64,000 nt of DNA from Phytoactinopolyspora alkaliphila (GTDB lineage: Bacteria; Actinomycetota; Actinomycetes; Jiangellales; Jiangellaceae): assembly GCF_010550695.1 (NCBI RefSeq), contig NZ_JAAGOB010000001.1:620001-684000 (forward strand). The letters are read 5' to 3'. Under the pieces are notes generated by a model. That model saw nothing but the letters and a program-made list of their open reading frames with translations. It was not told the DNA's origin and did no database searches. Of this stretch, positions 9,953 to 18,849 are shown piece after piece (position 1 is the first letter of the stretch; the number at the start of each line of letters is the position of its first letter). Made by a program: the position numbers and the translations under genes.

Positions 9953-11464
9953 ATGAGCGCACGCCGCATTATGGGCATCGAGACCGAGTACGGAATCTCG
10001 GTTCCGAGCAATCCCGCAGCCAACTCGATGCTGACTTCCTCGCAGGTGGTCAACGCCTACGCCGGGCAGCGCGCCCGGGCGCGCCGCGCGCGCTGGGACT
10101 TCGAAGAGGAGAACCCGCTGCGCGACGCCCGCGGCTTCGAACTCTCTCGCACCAACGCGGACTCCAGCCAGCTGACCGACGAAGAAATCGGCCTGGCGAA
10201 CGTGATCCTGACCAACGGCGCCCGGCTCTACGTCGACCATGCGCACCCGGAGTACTCCTCACCTGAGGTGACCAACCCTCTGGACGCCGTCCTGTGGGAC
10301 AAGGCAGGGGAGCGGATCATGGCGGCCGCGGCGCGGTTCGCCTCGGCCATGCCCGGAGCAGCGCCTGTCCACCTGTACAAGAACAATGTGGACAACAAGG
10401 GCGCGTCGTACGGCTGCCACGAGAACTACCTGATGAACCGTGCCACTCCTTTCGCCGACATCGTGCGTCATCTCGTGCCCTTCTTCGTCTCCCGGCCGGT
10501 GGTCTGCGGAGCCGGCCGAGTCGGCATCGGGCAGGACGGGGGTACGGACGGCTTCCAGATCTCCCAGCGCGCCGACTACTTCGAGGTCGAGGTCGGACTG
10601 GAGACCACTCTCAAACGCCCCATCATCAACACCAGGGACGAGCCGCACGCGGACCCGGAACGGTACCGCCGTCTCCACGTGATCGTGGGCGACGCCAACC
10701 TGTCGGAGATCTCCACCTACGTGAAGCTCGGTTCCACCGCGCTGGTCCTCACCATGATCGAGGAAGGGTTTCTCGGCTGGGACGTAGCGATCGATCGCCC
10801 GGTCAACGCCCTGCACGAGGTCTCCCACGACCCCAGCCTCCAGTACCGGATCGAGCTGACCGACGGCCGCCGCCTCACCGCGGTGCAGTTGCAGGCGGAG
10901 TACGCCGAGCAGGCTCGCAAGTTCGTCGAGGACCGATACGGCACCGACGTCGACCCGGTGACGGCTGACGTGCTCGACCGCTGGGAGAACATCGTCTCGC
11001 TGCTCGGCAGCGATCCGATGGCGCTCGCGGACCAGCTGGACTGGGTGGCCAAGCTGTCCCTCCTTGAGTCGTACCGCGAGCGGGACGGCCTGGACTGGTC
11101 CAGCCCGAAACTCCATCTGATCGATCTCCAGTATTCCGACGTCCGGCCCGAACGGGGGCTCTACCAGCGTCTCGCGGCCAAGTCCCGGATCCGCCGGCTG
11201 CTCGACGAGTCACAGGTGAACCAGGCGATCTCGGCACCGCCGGAAGACACGCGTGCCTACTTCCGTGGCCGCTGCCTGGACAAATACGCCGACACCATCG
11301 CCGCCGCATCGTGGGACTCGGTGATCTTCGATTTGCCGGGGCGGGACGCATTGCAGCGTGTGCCCACCCTCGACCCCGTCCGTGGAACCAAAGCTCACGT
11401 CGGCACCTTGCTCTCCCGGTGTGACACGGCGGCCGACCTGCTGGCAGAGCTCACCAACCGCTGA
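9953..11464 (+). CDS. dop: Deamidase/depupylase of Pup (Dop)
   Basis: A 503-residue carboxylate-amine ligase-like enzyme, paralogous to PafA. It opens with MGIETEYGI, which carries the nucleotide/metal-binding Glu, and has the motifs [37 protein letters not shown] and [10 protein letters not shown] shared by the Dop/PafA family. Residues after the first strand (about 35-80) form the extra Dop loop that PafA lacks. Dop cleaves the isopeptide bond between Pup and substrates, and in species with PupQ also deamidates Pup. Pup here already ends in Glu, so depupylation should be the main role. It is followed 141 bp later by pup. Confidence 0.96.
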   Translation: MSARRIMGIETEYGISVPSNPAANSMLTSSQVVNAYAGQRARARRARWDFEEENPLRDARGFELSRTNADSSQLTDEEIGLANVILTNGARLYVDHAHPEYSSPEVTNPLDAVLWDKAGERIMAAAARFASAMPGAAPVHLYKNNVDNKGASYGCHENYLMNRATPFADIVRHLVPFFVSRPVVCGAGRVGIGQDGGTDGFQISQRADYFEVEVGLETTLKRPIINTRDEPHADPERYRRLHVIVGDANLSEISTYVKLGSTALVLTMIEEGFLGWDVAIDRPVNALHEVSHDPSLQYRIELTDGRRLTAVQLQAEYAEQARKFVEDRYGTDVDPVTADVLDRWENIVSLLGSDPMALADQLDWVAKLSLLESYRERDGLDWSSPKLHLIDLQYSDVRPERGLYQRLAAKSRIRRLLDESQVNQAISAPPEDTRAYFRGRCLDKYADTIAAASWDSVIFDLPGRDALQRVPTLDPVRGTKAHVGTLLSRCDTAADLLAELTNR

Positions 11465-11605
11465 CTCGGGCCGTGGGTAGACCAGGCCGGCGATCCGGGG
11501 TTCGCTGACGGCGAAGTTTTCGAGGGCCGGTAATCGGTCCCCAGGGGGCGTGTTGTCACCGTTCCCGGATAGGGTCGTACGTAGGCGACGAATCGGAGGT
11601 TGACG

Positions 11606-11827
11606 ATGGCGCGTGACACGGGTAGCGGCCAGCAGCACAAGCAGCCGCGGCGCAACGAGGACGTCGAGACCGAAGAGGCCCAGGCGGCAGAGGCCGCCGA
11701 GGAGGTCAAGGACCGCCAGGAGAAGCTGGCGGATGACGTGGACTCCATGCTCGATGAGATCGACGAAGTGCTCGAGGAGAACGCCGAGGACTTCGTCCGG
11801 TCCTTTGTCCAGAAGGGTGGCGAGTAA
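11606..11827 (+). CDS. pup: Prokaryotic ubiquitin-like protein Pup (native GGE terminus)
   Basis: A 73-residue, highly acidic and mostly disordered modifier. The conserved second half (VDSMLDEIDEVLEENAEDF, residues 47-65) forms the helix that docks on Mpa's coiled coil. The C terminus is QKGGE. PafA couples the side-chain carboxylate of the final Glu to substrate lysines. Most actinobacteria encode Gln here and need Dop to deamidate it; this copy, like that of Corynebacterium glutamicum, is ready for use. ATG at 11606 was preferred to TTG at 11600 because the site GGAGGT (11595-11600) is well spaced. Its stop directly abuts the prcB start. Confidence 0.97.
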   Translation: MARDTGSGQQHKQPRRNEDVETEEAQAAEAAEEVKDRQEKLADDVDSMLDEIDEVLEENAEDFVRSFVQKGGE

Positions 11828-12676
11828 GTGGATCTCTCCGGTTTCGGCCGGCTGCCCGCGGCGTTCATGACGTCGGGTACGTCGTCGTTCACCGACTTTC
11901 TGAGCCAGTACGCCCCGGAGATGCTTCCGGGGCGTCGGCTGGCCGGAGTCCAGGGCGGTGGCGACCACTCCGGTATCGCGCCGCACGGAACCACCATCGT
12001 GGCGGCCACGTTCCCCGGCGGCGTCGTCATGGCCGGTGATCGCCGGGCCACAGCGGGCAACCTGATCTCGCAACGAGACGCGGAGAAGGTGTTCCAGGGT
12101 GACGAGTACTCCACGGTCGGCATCGCCGGAACCATGGGGATCGCGGTTGAGCTGGTCAGACTGTTCCAGCTGGAGCTGGAACACTACGAGAAGATCGAAG
12201 GCACCGTGCTCTCTCTCGAGGGCAAGGCGAACCGGCTGGCGCACATGATCCGGGCGAATCTGGGCCTCGCCATGCAAGGCCTGGTGGCGGTTCCGCTGTT
12301 CGCGGGGTTCGACCCCGGCAACGAGCGAGGCCGGATCTTCTCGTACGACCCCACCGGTGCCCGCTCGGAAGAGCATGACTACTACTCGGTGGGCTCGGGC
12401 TCGCTGTTCGCGAGGGGCGCCCTGAAAAAGCTGTTCCGGCGCGACTTCACGTCGGACGAGGCTGTGACCGCGGCGATCCAGGCGCTGTACGACGCGGCCG
12501 AAGACGACTCCGCCACGGGCGGCCCGGACCTGTACCGCAAGATCTTCCCCATCGTCACCGTGGTGGATGAGAACGGCTTCTCCCGCTACACCGACGACGA
12601 CGTCGCTCCCTTCGTGGACCGGGTGGTGTCGGCGCGCAGTGGCCGGCCCGACGGTCCACAGGCGCCGCTGAGCTAG
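11828..12676 (+). CDS. prcB: Proteasome beta subunit PrcB
   Basis: A 282-residue precursor of the catalytic 20S subunit. A 54-residue propeptide ends at ...APHG, and autocleavage exposes Thr55 ([11 protein letters not shown]) as the N-terminal nucleophile. The supporting residues are visible: Asp in MAGDRRAT, Lys in RDAEKVF, and the [11 protein letters not shown] and Asp regions of Ntn hydrolases. The GTG start follows the pup TAA stop without a spacer, implying translational coupling. prcA lies 43 bp downstream. The product assembles into two beta rings that degrade pupylated proteins delivered by Mpa. Confidence 0.97.
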   Translation: MDLSGFGRLPAAFMTSGTSSFTDFLSQYAPEMLPGRRLAGVQGGGDHSGIAPHGTTIVAATFPGGVVMAGDRRATAGNLISQRDAEKVFQGDEYSTVGIAGTMGIAVELVRLFQLELEHYEKIEGTVLSLEGKANRLAHMIRANLGLAMQGLVAVPLFAGFDPGNERGRIFSYDPTGARSEEHDYYSVGSGSLFARGALKKLFRRDFTSDEAVTAAIQALYDAAEDDSATGGPDLYRKIFPIVTVVDENGFSRYTDDDVAPFVDRVVSARSGRPDGPQAPLS

Positions 12677-12719
12677 CTGTAAACCCTGACCATCCCTGGC
12701 TGCGAGAGGATCACCACCG

Positions 12720-13460
12720 GTGTCGATGCAGTTCGGATACGTTTCGCCCGAACAGATCATGAAGGACCGGGCCGACTATGCCCGTAAAGGTATCGCCAGG
12801 TCGCGGTCCGTGGTCCTTGCCCAGTACGCGGGGGGCATCCTGTTCGTTGCGGAGAACCCCTCTCCGTCGTTGCACAAGATCAGCGAGATCTATGACCGCA
12901 TCGCGTTCGCCGCGGTCGGCAAGTACAACGAGTTCGAGAACCTGCGTCAAGCCGGTGTTCGCCTGGCCGACCTGCGTGGGTACTCGTTCGACCGGGTCGA
13001 CGTGTCCGGCCGGGCGCTCGCCAATGTCTACGCGCAGACGCTTGGCACCATTTTCACCCAGGATCCGAAGGCCTACGAGGTCGAATTGGTCGTCGCGGAG
13101 CTGGGCACCAATGAAGCCAGCGATGAGATCTACCGGATCACCTATGACGGGTCGGTGTGGGCTGAATCGGGGTTCGCCGTCATGGGCGGGCCGTCCGACG
13201 TCGTCGCCACCGCAGTACGGGAGAGTTACCAGCCTGGCGGAACGCTCGAAGACTCGCTCCGTCTGGCAGTCGACGCGCTCGGCCGTGACGAGAGTGGTGA
13301 GACGCGGCACCTGACCACGTCGCAGCTCGAGGTTGCGGTCCTTGAGCGTAGCCGTCCGCGGCGCACCTTCCGCCGTATTCGTGGCGCGGCGCTGGAAGCG
13401 CTCCTGGGGCAGGGAAATCGAGACGTAACGGAAACCCCATCTGACGAGTCGGGCGACTAG
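12720..13460 (+). CDS. prcA: Proteasome alpha subunit PrcA
   Basis: A 246-residue 20S alpha subunit forming the outer gating rings. The N terminus ([26 protein letters not shown]) is the conserved alpha-subunit region that forms helix H0 and the gate. The segment ILFVAENPS and the later [20 protein letters not shown] are standard for actinobacterial PrcA. It lacks the catalytic Thr, as expected. GTG at 12720 was chosen because GAGAGGA (12704-12710) is well placed; an in-frame ATG lies 6 bp on. It ends 9 bp before pafA. The C-terminal tail is acidic and variable, as in relatives. Confidence 0.96.
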   Translation: MSMQFGYVSPEQIMKDRADYARKGIARSRSVVLAQYAGGILFVAENPSPSLHKISEIYDRIAFAAVGKYNEFENLRQAGVRLADLRGYSFDRVDVSGRALANVYAQTLGTIFTQDPKAYEVELVVAELGTNEASDEIYRITYDGSVWAESGFAVMGGPSDVVATAVRESYQPGGTLEDSLRLAVDALGRDESGETRHLTTSQLEVAVLERSRPRRTFRRIRGAALEALLGQGNRDVTETPSDESGD

Positions 13461-13469
13461 AGTCGATTT

Positions 13470-14831
13470 ATGGATCGCCGCATCTTCGGTTTGGAGAACG
13501 AGTACGGCGTCACGTGCACGTTCCGGGGGCAGCGTCGCCTTTCACCGGATGAAGTCGCGCGTTATCTCTTCCGGCGGGTGGTCACCTGGGGCCGCAGCAG
13601 CAACGTTTTCCTCTCCAACGGGGCACGCCTGTACCTCGACGTAGGCAGCCATCCCGAGTACGCGACACCCGAGTGTGACTCCATCACCGACCTCGTCACC
13701 CATGACAAGGCGGGCGAGCGGGTGCTGGAAGGACTGCTGGTCGACGCCGAGCGCCGGCTGGCCGAGGAAGGCATCGTCGGCGACGTCTACCTGTTCAAGA
13801 ACAACACCGACTCCGCTGGGAACTCCTACGGCTGCCACGAGAACTACCTGGTCGGCCGGCATGGGGAGTTTTCCCGGCTGGCCGACGTCCTGATTCCGTT
13901 CCTGGTCACGCGGCAGATCATCTGCGGCGCGGGGAAGATCCTCCAGACCCCGCGCGGCGCCATGTTCGCCGTGAGCCAGCGCGCCGAGCACATCTGGGAG
14001 GGCGTCTCCAGCGCCACCACCCGCAGCCGGCCCATCATCAACACACGGGATGAGCCGCACGCCGACGCCGAGCGCTATCGACGGCTGCACGTCATCGTCG
14101 GCGACTCGAACATGAACGAGAACACCACGCTGCTCAAGGTGGGTGCCACCGACCTGGTCCTTCGCATGATCGAGGCGGGAGTCGGCCTGCGTGATCTCGC
14201 GCTGGAGAATCCGATCCGGGCCATCCGGGAGATCAGCCACGACATCACCGGGCGCCGCAAAGTTCGGCTGGCCGGCGGGCGAGAAGCCTCCGCGCTGGAC
14301 ATCCAGGAGGAATACTTCACCAAGGCGCGCAACTTCGTCGAGCGGCGAGAGATCGACACTCCTGTCGTCGGCCGTGTCCTGGAGCTGTGGGAGCGGACGC
14401 TGAAGGCCGTCGACACCGGTGATCTCGCGCTGATCGAGCGGGAGATCGACTGGGTGACGAAGTACCGCATGATCGAGCGGTACCGCGCCAAGCACGCCAT
14501 GTCTCTGTCCCATCCGCGGGTCGCACAGATCGATCTCGCCTACCACGACATCCACCGCCAGCGTGGCTTGTACTACCTGATGCAGCGCAGGGGAGAAGTC
14601 AATAGGGTGGCGCGAGACATCGAGATCTTCGAAGCCAAATCGGTGCCTCCGCAGACCACCCGGGCCAAGCTCCGGGGCGAGTTCATCAAGCGTGCCCAGG
14701 AACGACGCCGTGACTTCACGGTGGACTGGGTGCACCTGAAGCTCAACGACCAGGCGCAGCGCACGGTGCTGTGCAAGGACCCGTTCCGCTCCACCGACGA
14801 GCGCGTGTCCCGGCTGATCGACAGCATGTAG
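13470..14831 (+). CDS. pafA: Pup-protein ligase PafA
   Basis: A 453-residue ligase that phosphorylates the C-terminal Glu of Pup with ATP and joins it to substrate lysines. It starts [14 protein letters not shown], with the Glu pair of the metal/ATP site, and shares with Dop the motifs [37 protein letters not shown] and [10 protein letters not shown]. The Dop-specific loop after the first strand is absent, which separates it from dop upstream. The C-terminal domain ([14 protein letters not shown]-like, WVHLKLN) contacts Mpa/Pup in characterised homologues. No clear ribosome-binding site is seen, so coupling to prcA is likely. Confidence 0.96.
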   Translation: MDRRIFGLENEYGVTCTFRGQRRLSPDEVARYLFRRVVTWGRSSNVFLSNGARLYLDVGSHPEYATPECDSITDLVTHDKAGERVLEGLLVDAERRLAEEGIVGDVYLFKNNTDSAGNSYGCHENYLVGRHGEFSRLADVLIPFLVTRQIICGAGKILQTPRGAMFAVSQRAEHIWEGVSSATTRSRPIINTRDEPHADAERYRRLHVIVGDSNMNENTTLLKVGATDLVLRMIEAGVGLRDLALENPIRAIREISHDITGRRKVRLAGGREASALDIQEEYFTKARNFVERREIDTPVVGRVLELWERTLKAVDTGDLALIEREIDWVTKYRMIERYRAKHAMSLSHPRVAQIDLAYHDIHRQRGLYYLMQRRGEVNRVARDIEIFEAKSVPPQTTRAKLRGEFIKRAQERRRDFTVDWVHLKLNDQAQRTVLCKDPFRSTDERVSRLIDSM

Positions 14832-14957
14832 CCGCTCCACGCCGAGCCGGTGGCCGGTAGGGGCACCTACCCCTTAGCGAGTTCTCAGGGTCCAGGGTTA
14901 AGGTTGGGTCCCTGTGTTCTCGACGCACCCTTCACCAACCTTTGAGGATTGTCCACC

Positions 14958-15992
14958 GTGCGCATCAAACGCCTGATCATTCCCTTGCTCGCCGCCTCCG
15001 GTCTCTTGCTCGCCGCATGCGGCGACGGTGACGGAAACGGAGACGGCACCAGCACGTCCTCGGACGGGGTCGACGTCTCCGGAAGCTTCGGTGAGAAGCC
15101 CACCGTGGCGATTCCGGATGACGAGCCCTCCAGCGAGCTCGAGGTCGAGGTGCTCTCCGAAGGTGACGGCAGCGAGGTCGGCGCGGACGATTTCGTGATC
15201 GCCCACTACCTCGGCCAGACGTGGGAACCGCGCGATCCGGCGGACATCCCCGAACAGCCACCGGCGGCAGGTGACGAGGAGACGGAAGAGGAGGAGACCG
15301 AGGACGGAGACGGGCCGGTCCCGTACGTCTTCGACAATTCCTACGACCGCGGAGCCGTCTCCGGCTTCTCGCTCAACCGGGTCATCGAAGGGTGGAAGGA
15401 AGGCCTAGCCGGCCAGAAGGTCGGTTCCCGGGTGTTGCTCTCCATCCCGCCCGCCATGGGTTACGGCGTGCCGGAAGGCGAAGAAGCGCCCGAGGGGCAG
15501 GAGCCTCACGACCTCAGTGAGGACACGCTCGTCTTCATTGTGGACATCGTGGAGTCGGTGGCACCGGACGCCGCCGCGAGCGGCACAGTCGTGGACGACC
15601 TCCCCGACGGGTTGCCCTCCGTCGAAGGTACCGACAGCGGCGCGCCCACCGTGGAGTTCGGCGACGCCGAGGCTCCGGACGAGTCGGACACCACGATACT
15701 GGTGCGCGGCGAAGGCGCGGAGCTCGCCGATAACGTCGTGGTCCACCTGATGGAGGTTCCTTACGACCAGCCCGATGCCATGCAGAGCACCTGGGACATG
15801 GGGATGCCGGAGCAGATCCCGGTCGAGGGACTTGCCAGTCTTCCTGGCTGGGACGGTGTGTCGGAGGAACTCACCGTGGGCTCGAGGATCCTGACCCGGA
15901 TCAGCGGTCCCGACTCGGTGCCCGAAGGTTCCGAGGAGGGCGCCGAAGAGAGGCCCCTGGTGCTCGTCGTCGACATCCTCGCCACGTACTAG
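14958..15992 (+). CDS. Lipoprotein with tandem FKBP-type isomerase domains
   Basis: A 344-residue exported lipoprotein. The signal peptide RIKRLIIPLLAASGLLLAAC ends in a lipobox with Cys at about residue 21, followed by an acidic Gly/Asp/Ser-rich linker. The first FKBP domain (about 60-200) is recognisable (FVIAHYLGQ, VIEGWKEGLAGQKVGSRVLLSIPPAMGYG) with a long acidic insertion. The second (about 225-344) is degenerate and lacks the VHYxG and aromatic pocket residues, so it may only bind. GTG at 14958 is preferred over TTG at 14949 because GAGGA at 14944-14948 is well spaced. A cytosolic FKBP follows 12 bp later, probably in one operon. Confidence 0.87.
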   Translation: MRIKRLIIPLLAASGLLLAACGDGDGNGDGTSTSSDGVDVSGSFGEKPTVAIPDDEPSSELEVEVLSEGDGSEVGADDFVIAHYLGQTWEPRDPADIPEQPPAAGDEETEEEETEDGDGPVPYVFDNSYDRGAVSGFSLNRVIEGWKEGLAGQKVGSRVLLSIPPAMGYGVPEGEEAPEGQEPHDLSEDTLVFIVDIVESVAPDAAASGTVVDDLPDGLPSVEGTDSGAPTVEFGDAEAPDESDTTILVRGEGAELADNVVVHLMEVPYDQPDAMQSTWDMGMPEQIPVEGLASLPGWDGVSEELTVGSRILTRISGPDSVPEGSEEGAEERPLVLVVDILATY

Positions 15993-16004
15993 AATTCGGC
16001 AACC

Positions 16005-16376
16005 ATGACACTTGAACGACCTGAGGTTGACTTCCCGGGCGGAGAGCCGCCCACGACGCTTGAGATCACGGACCTGCGCATCGGCGACGGTGCCGAAGCC
16101 CTCGAGGGCGCCAACGTCACGGTGCACTACGTCGGCGTCGACTTCGAGAGCGGCGAGGAGTTCGACGCATCGTGGAACCGCGGCGTGCCGATCGACTTTC
16201 CGCTCAAGGGACTGATCCAGGGCTGGCAAGAAGGTATTCCCGGCATGCGCGAGGGCGGGCGTCGCCAGCTCGTCGTTCCGCCGCACTTGGCCTACGGGCC
16301 GCCTGGGTCGGGTCATCGGCTCGCCGGCAAGACGCTGATCTTCGTCATCGACCTACTCAAGGTCGCCCGTAGCTGA
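16005..16376 (+). CDS. FKBP-type peptidyl-prolyl isomerase
   Basis: A 123-residue single-domain FKBP with no signal peptide, so cytosolic. The canonical pocket motifs are all present: VTVHYVGV (about 41-48), FDASWNRG (about 56-63), LIQGWQEGIPGMREGGRRQLVVPP and the terminal LIFVIDLLKV. It should catalyse cis-trans isomerisation of Xaa-Pro bonds. It sits 12 bp after the FKBP lipoprotein; paired FKBP genes at this place between pafA and pafBC are common in actinomycetes. Whether they assist the proteasome is unknown. Confidence 0.93.
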   Translation: MTLERPEVDFPGGEPPTTLEITDLRIGDGAEALEGANVTVHYVGVDFESGEEFDASWNRGVPIDFPLKGLIQGWQEGIPGMREGGRRQLVVPPHLAYGPPGSGHRLAGKTLIFVIDLLKVARS

Positions 16377-16708
16377 CGCCGGCGGATCGCAAACGTGCCG
16401 ACGCTGCGAGGAGGTGTTTCGCGGGCATCGCTGGCCGCGAGCGACCCATCCGCCTCGCGAGCTTCGTCACCTGATCGTCGATGTGTCGTCTGATCGTTGC
16501 CGTTGAAACGATCAGACGACCAAACCTGGCCTGGTGGCCCGGGTGTATCACCTGATCTCGTCTCACAGTGTGGGCGCAAAACGATCAGGTGACCACACCC
16601 GTCTCAGCGCGGGTGTTGTGCATGCTGATCAACTACATGCAGCGCGCCGGCCGCAACCCCTGGCCTTGTCGACCCCGGGCACGTTGACTGACGTCTGCGT
16701 AGCCGCGG
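16377..16708. other. Intergenic region between convergent genes with a five-arm inverted-repeat array
   Basis: This 332-bp gap separates the FKBP gene from the convergent DUF3866 gene and holds no plausible reading frame. It contains five copies of a related core in alternating orientation: 16466-16478 (GTCACCTGATCGT), 16485-16498 (GTCGTCTGATCGTT), 16507-16520 (AACGATCAGACGAC), 16548-16557 (TCACCTGATC) and 16581-16593 (ACGATCAGGTGAC). The second and third pair perfectly over 14 bp with an 8-nt loop, and the fourth pairs with the fifth over 10 bp. A bidirectional terminator is the simplest reading; an operator array is an alternative. Confidence 0.6.
16485..16520. terminator. 14-bp perfect hairpin between convergent genes
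   Basis: Arms 16485-16498 and 16507-16520 are exactly complementary with loop GCCGTTGA. The position about 110 bp after the FKBP stop and about 190 bp before the end of the convergent gene suits a bidirectional terminator. No long T-run follows on either side, which is usual in high-GC actinobacteria. Confidence 0.5.
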
Positions 16709-17788
16709 TCAGGAGTCATGGTGCAGCAGCGACTCCGCGTGCCGGCCAGCGGCAGCGGCGGCGAGGAAGTAGGCGCGGTCGTCGTCGAGACCACGACCCA
16801 TCGTCGACAGGCGGATCGGGCAGGCTTGCAGTACCTCGTTGAGGCCGTCCACAGAGGCCGTCACCACGTGATGCCGGCCACGCAGGGCGCCGGCCTGGGC
16901 GCGGATCTTCTCGCCGAACTCGCCCGGCAGGTCGGGAAGGACGATGTCCGCGGACGTCAGGGCTACCCGGCCGTAGGCGGTGAGGCTGTGGTGGGAGATT
17001 CCGTGGTGACGAGGACGCTCGTCGGCGTCGCTGACACGCAATGAGCCGACGGGCCGTCCTCCGAGGATGACGGATGCGTTGACCGCCTCTCCGCAGGCGA
17101 CCCCGGAGAAGCCCCACTTGGTGCCGGTGCCGAGATTCCCCGGGCCCTGCGCGACTACGGTGATGTCGGCGTTCAGGACGTGACGGGCGGCGAGGAGACC
17201 GGTGTGCAGGGTCACGGCCTCCAGATCGCCGCCGAACGCCTGGCCGACGGTGACCGTGCCGGTCAGCCAGCCCGCGTCTCGGAGCCCGCTGACAGCGCGG
17301 CTGAACCACGCGGGAAGCGCGCCACCGTCGGTCATGACGTAGGCCACTCGGGCCGGAGCGGCATTCGCGCGGATTCCGGCGACGACGGCCGGAAGCGCGG
17401 AGTGCAGATCCGCCACCACCACGGGCATCCCGCCGAGATCGTCGGCGTCGCGCAGCGTGGCGTGCCATGGCGAGTCCTGCTCGTCCACGCCGAGCACGGT
17501 GGTCTGCAGCGGGGTGTACCTGGCCTTCACCAGATGCCCGGGTCCGGGCGGTGGATCAGCCGGCAGCCGATCCGGTGTAGCCACCACCTGGGCATAGCCG
17601 CCGGTGCCCAAGCCCAGCTCAAGTGCCGTGGCGTTCAGCAACACGCGCTCACCGGGCACAGGCTCGCCGACCACCTGCGGAAAGGCCAGGGCACGCATCT
17701 CGCCGTCGGCACCGTCGACCATGATCTCGACGGCGCCGTGCCAGGAACGGCCGATCGAACGTACTACTCCCTCGCGCCACCGAATCAC
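16709..17788 (-). CDS. DUF3866 family protein
   Basis: A 359-residue protein of the DUF3866 family, of unknown function. It starts MIRWREGVV and has the family's conserved stretches (ALELGLGTGGYAQV, GHLVKARYTPLQ, VVAQGPGNLGTGTKWGFSG, SDADERPRHHGISHHSLTAYGR). The His- and Gly-rich segments could bind a metal or nucleotide, but no catalytic site is assigned. It has no signal peptide. It lies on the minus strand inside the proteasome locus, divergent from pafB (86 bp apart), a position seen in other actinobacteria. A link to protein quality control is only inferred from that. Confidence 0.85.
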   Translation of the reverse strand: MIRWREGVVRSIGRSWHGAVEIMVDGADGEMRALAFPQVVGEPVPGERVLLNATALELGLGTGGYAQVVATPDRLPADPPPGPGHLVKARYTPLQTTVLGVDEQDSPWHATLRDADDLGGMPVVVADLHSALPAVVAGIRANAAPARVAYVMTDGGALPAWFSRAVSGLRDAGWLTGTVTVGQAFGGDLEAVTLHTGLLAARHVLNADITVVAQGPGNLGTGTKWGFSGVACGEAVNASVILGGRPVGSLRVSDADERPRHHGISHHSLTAYGRVALTSADIVLPDLPGEFGEKIRAQAGALRGRHHVVTASVDGLNEVLQACPIRLSTMGRGLDDDRAYFLAAAAAGRHAESLLHHDS

Positions 17789-17874
17789 CTCGAAAGAGTA
17801 ACCGAGACGCCGCGCATGCTTGAGGTAGTCTCGCGATGGGTTGATGCCGTAACGGATCCGCGGAGGGGGTGCAC

Positions 17875-18849
17875 GTGTCGCAGCAGGCGAAGAGTGAACG
17901 ACTGATGAACCTGGTCATCTGTCTGCTGGTGGCGCGCGGCTACGTTCCGAAGAGCCGGATCCGGCGGATCGTCGGCGGCTACGGCGACCAGAGCGACGAG
18001 GCCTTCGACCGGATGTTCGAGCGAGACAAAGACGAACTGCGCGAGGTAGGCATCCCCATCGAGATGGGATCGAACGACCCGTTCGGCGACGAGGAGCCGG
18101 GCTACCGGATCTCCCGCCACGAGTTCGAACTGCCCGAGATTCATCTGGAACCCGACGAAGCGGCCGTCGTCGGCTTGGCCGCCCGGGTCTGGCAGCACTC
18201 TGCGCTGGCGGCCGCCACCAGCAACGCGCTGGTCAAGCTGCAGGCCGCCGGGGTCGAGGCCGATACCCGCGCGCTCGGCGTCGTCGAGCCGCGCGTGGGC
18301 GGCGAGGAGCCGGCGTTCTGGCCGCTGTGGGAGGCTGTGCGAGACCGTCAGCCGGTGCGCTTCCCCCATCGCAAGGTGTCCAGCTCCGAAGCCATGACCA
18401 GGCATCTGCAGCCATGGAGCGTCCTGTCCTGGCACGGCCGGTGGTACGTGCTCGGCCATGACACCGACCGGGATGCGCCGCGGATGTTCCGGCTGTCCCG
18501 GATCGTCGGAGATGTCGAACAGGACGGCAGGCCGGGCGGCTACGAAGTTCCGCCACCTGAGGAAATCCGGGCCGCGGCCGCGAACCTGGTGCCACCGGAG
18601 CCGCGCGATCTCCCCACCGCGCGGGTGAGGGTCCGGCACGGTAGCGGGCACACGCTGCGCAGCCGGGCAGTACACACCGAACCGGCCGCGGAGCCCGGCT
18701 GGGACGTGGTGACGGTGTCGTACTCCTCCCTGCGCCGGCTCACCGAGGACGTCGCAGCCCACGGCGCGGATGCGGTGGCGCTGGAGCCGGAGGAGTTGCG
18801 CGCGCAGGTCATCGAGTGGCTCGGCGACGTCGCGGGGGCGGTCCGATGA
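17875..18849 (+). CDS. pafB: WYL-domain transcription activator PafB
   Basis: A 324-residue protein with an N-terminal winged helix-turn-helix (about 10-75) and a WYL domain (about 140-220, PWSVLSWHGRWYVLGHD), followed by a WCX-type C-terminal region. With PafC it forms the PafBC heterodimer, which activates the LexA/RecA-independent DNA-damage response in mycobacteria, sensing single-stranded DNA. GTG at 17875 was chosen because GGAGGGGG (17862-17869) is correctly spaced; an in-frame GTG at 17869 overlaps that site. The stop overlaps the pafC start by 4 bp (18846-18849). Confidence 0.94.
   Translation: MSQQAKSERLMNLVICLLVARGYVPKSRIRRIVGGYGDQSDEAFDRMFERDKDELREVGIPIEMGSNDPFGDEEPGYRISRHEFELPEIHLEPDEAAVVGLAARVWQHSALAAATSNALVKLQAAGVEADTRALGVVEPRVGGEEPAFWPLWEAVRDRQPVRFPHRKVSSSEAMTRHLQPWSVLSWHGRWYVLGHDTDRDAPRMFRLSRIVGDVEQDGRPGGYEVPPPEEIRAAAANLVPPEPRDLPTARVRVRHGSGHTLRSRAVHTEPAAEPGWDVVTVSYSSLRRLTEDVAAHGADAVALEPEELRAQVIEWLGDVAGAVR

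Noticed and set aside
11210-12760. 516-residue open frame opposite dop, pup and prcB
   Set aside because: Antisense shadow spanning three recognised genes.
14856-14871. 6-bp hairpin GGTAGG/CCTACC after pafA
   Set aside because: Too short and weak to call a terminator with confidence.
16534-16842. 102-residue frame in the gap after the FKBP gene
   Set aside because: Arg-rich random composition, no ribosome-binding site, and it runs through the inverted-repeat array into the DUF3866 gene.
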